DNA of 64,000 nt from Malania oleifera (taxonomy: Eukaryota; Streptophyta; Magnoliopsida; Santalales; Ximeniaceae). The stretch covers positions 1,902,001 to 1,966,000 of the forward strand of contig NC_080422.1 in the NCBI RefSeq assembly GCF_029873635.1, in the 5' to 3' direction. The stretch's first letter is position 1; each line of letters opens with the position of its first letter. A program made the position numbers and the translations under genes. The notes beneath the pieces were generated by a model, which did no database searches, was not told where the DNA came from, and was given only the letters and a program-made list of their open reading frames with translations. This document shows positions 61,940 to 64,000 of this stretch, one piece after another.

Positions 61940-64000
61940 TGTAATGCCCCAACCCTCTACGTGGGCTCGGAGTGCTACTAATCCACTCATTTACCTGATA
62001 ATCTACATTCTAATATCATGTATGCAGCGAAAAACATAATTATAATCTTCCAACAAATATAATACCAAAGTTTTCTAAATCTATCTACATACCATAATAA
62101 ACCATGCATCCACCTGTATTCCCATATATACACATATCTCCCAAAAATATTCAGTATTCACAATACCAGTATGTTTCACAACTATTCATAATATCTAGAA
62201 GACTTATAACATAAAACATAAAACATAAAATATTTGCATTCCCAAAAACATCATTAAAATGTTTATATCCTTTTTTTTCTTATTTCTCCCAAAAATACTA
62301 TAGAACCTCGAGCTCTCTAAGCTCGATCTCAAGGAGGACCTGAAAAAAAAAATACTTATATTCGGGTGAGACACATCTTAGTAAGGGAAGAAATAATATA
62401 TTAAAATAGTATGTGGCTAACATGAGTTTATATGACAAACACTTCCATAAACACTGAAATCATTCTATGAACCTAATCAAACACATGCAAAAGTTTAAAC
62501 CACGAGATTACCTAAGGATATGGGTGATTACCCATCTATACAAATAGCACCCCTCTGCTCTGATACTTAGCTAAGCAGCCCGAAAGTCACTACTGAAGCA
62601 TACCAGAGCACTCACCTTACTCAGTAAGCCCTCAAGTATTATATTAACCTCGTACTCACACAATTCAAACAAAATTTTATCAGTGAAGGCCCTAAGGATA
62701 GGGAAATCTACCCACCCATACAAGTAGGTTCCCTCTGCCTTAGTACGTTATGCAGCTACTGCCACATCTGAAGTTACTAGTGCACTCACCTTACTCAGCA
62801 AGCGCTCAGGTGAAGAGTACACCTCGCCCAATCGTAATATGTTCTAATAGCATAAATACTTCTAATAACATATTACATTATTCTTTTTGCCATTATTCAA
62901 TCATTCACATCCATTCTTGTTCATAACTTAAACATAACATTACATTTCACTTTAAGTGACTCTTTCCATTCATATCGTTCAAGTTTCACATTTCATTTGT
63001 TTATCATTTCATTGCCATTACATTGCATTTTCCTTTCTTTCCTTCGTATTACAGCTGGTCTTTAGCCATCATCAGTTAGTTTACAGCTCCTTTTAGTTGT
63101 TATCAGTTAGTCTACACAGAAGTGTGCTAGAATCTGCTAACATGACTGTCTTTCAGCTGTCTTACATTTACATGGTTGCATTTAACATACACAAGCAACA
63201 TAATCCATATCATATTTTATTCTCAATGCTTTACTTACTTAACCTACATCGCATACATTTAACATATATTTGCATAGAATTTATATTTACTCATGCCACA
63301 CAATTTAACAGTAAAATTCATACATATTTCTGTAAAATAGGCCAACTCACATTTAACATTTATATGTTGAAAATATATTTCATTTCTTACATAATTCCCC
63401 AGAAATTACTTTTCACTTTCATTCGTTTACTTTTACATATACATAGCTATATAAGTAGTCCTAAGCTTAAAAAACATAATTTTACATGGTTGACATTTTA
63501 TAATTCACACCAAAACATACATATAATGTAACGTAATTTGTTACCTTTAATTTCATAAAATCTGATTTAATATATAATTTCTTCTTATCTTGTTTCTTGA
63601 ACTACGCCAACAAGGACCTCGAAAAATTCTTACGACGCTCACCCAAACCCTAAATCAAAAATCCTAATTCTATTAAATTAATTCTAAATAAAATACTATT
63701 TTAATATTTCCTAAGCACTTAAATACCAAATAAACAGTTATACCCTCAAATATAACCAAATTGCCAAATTTCTCAAATCCAACTCTCGCTTTGGAGTAGG
63801 ACCTAAAAAATCCCAATTGAAAATTTACTCATGTTAAAATGACGACGATCACGACTAGGATCCCATGGTGGTGTCTGATTGTCGATTTAACAACAGATTT
63901 AATGAGAAATTGAGAAACTAAAGGAAGGTTGCCTTACCCCAGGAATGGTGCCTACACCGCTCTCACGACAAATATGCTCTAGTAGAAATGTCAGTGGTGG
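61940..64000 (-). repeat. partial gypsy-type LTR (family C) running off the window
   Basis: Starts TGTAATGCCCCAACCC. It shares CGTGGGCTCGGAGTGCTACT with 29190, and ACACATCTTAGTAAGGGAAG (62370-62389), CCACCCATACAAGTAGG (62711-62727) and CTCAGCAAGCGC (62795-62806) with the other family C copies. Its minisatellite region is short. The U3, TATA box and outer end lie beyond 64000. Reading frames such as the one over 63097-63531 are not supported as genes. Confidence 0.75.

Noticed and set aside
61930..61941. Polypurine tract AGGAGGAGA before TGTAATGCCCC as a 3' LTR junction
   Set aside because: The LTR that follows is in minus orientation by its conserved blocks, so a plus-strand polypurine tract there is coincidental.
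63097..63531. 144-residue plus-strand reading frame
   Set aside because: AT-rich Tyr/Ile/His-rich composition inside a minus-strand LTR body; no domain and no support.

Overview
The window looks like a transposable-element-dominated stretch of an angiosperm nuclear genome, probably a eudicot. It is AT-rich, has plant-type splice sites, carries a secreted plant GH9 cellulase gene with seven exons and a WUSCHEL-type homeobox ORF, and is packed with Ty1/copia and Ty3/gypsy LTR retrotransposon remains with ~2 kb LTRs. No species is named because nothing in the sequence fixes one. Coordinates of exons and LTR ends were read by eye.

Layout. 1-1296: possible minus-strand promoter and first exon of a housekeeping-type gene, then AT-rich spacer. 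1297-16551: composite Sirevirus-like copia element (LTRs 1297-3647 and 14189-16551, near-match target duplication) containing the LTR, primer-binding site and broken gag of a second copia element (3648-7250) and two solo LTRs in minus orientation (8145-10401 with duplication AATAC; 10581-12431 with duplication ACAAG). 18105-20749: intact seven-exon GH9 endoglucanase on the minus strand, with TATA box at 20860-20867. 23371-24739: two LINE 3' ends. 25016-27012: solo gypsy LTR.

27343-51180 is a nest. A plus-strand LTR starting at 28756 is split first by a minus element at 29167-37934 (duplication GATGA on both sides, and the interrupted LTR text continues across it) and again by a minus element at 38218-50173. 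The first nested element holds an intronless, divergent WUSCHEL-related homeobox ORF (31246-31938) that has a TATA box, an 81-bp tandem repeat upstream, and the 3' end and LTR of a plus-strand gypsy element just downstream. The second contains a recombined gypsy element in which gag, LTR, integrase, protease and gag are joined in an order no single insertion gives. 51180-52485 is a 5'-truncated LINE with a broken RNase H domain. 52743-61876 is a nearly complete minus-strand Tekay/Del-like gypsy element with perfect duplication TGAGC, decayed gag-pol and a 3' LTR lacking its outer U3 and polypurine tract. 61940 to the end is one more LTR running off the window.

The strongest unexplained pattern is architectural. 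LTR families that differ in sequence share a plan: a promoter-proximal array of a short family-specific palindromic word (GTCGAC core in five families, GGCGCC or GGGCCC in others), then a TATA box. In the gypsy LTRs this is followed by a CT/GA tract, a splice-donor-like AGGTAAGGG block, a family-specific minisatellite and a conserved GTGTGTGGC...CTTACTGAG block. The homeobox ORF has the same repeat-then-TATA arrangement in front of it, which makes capture by, or rewiring through, a retroelement the most interesting hypothesis here.
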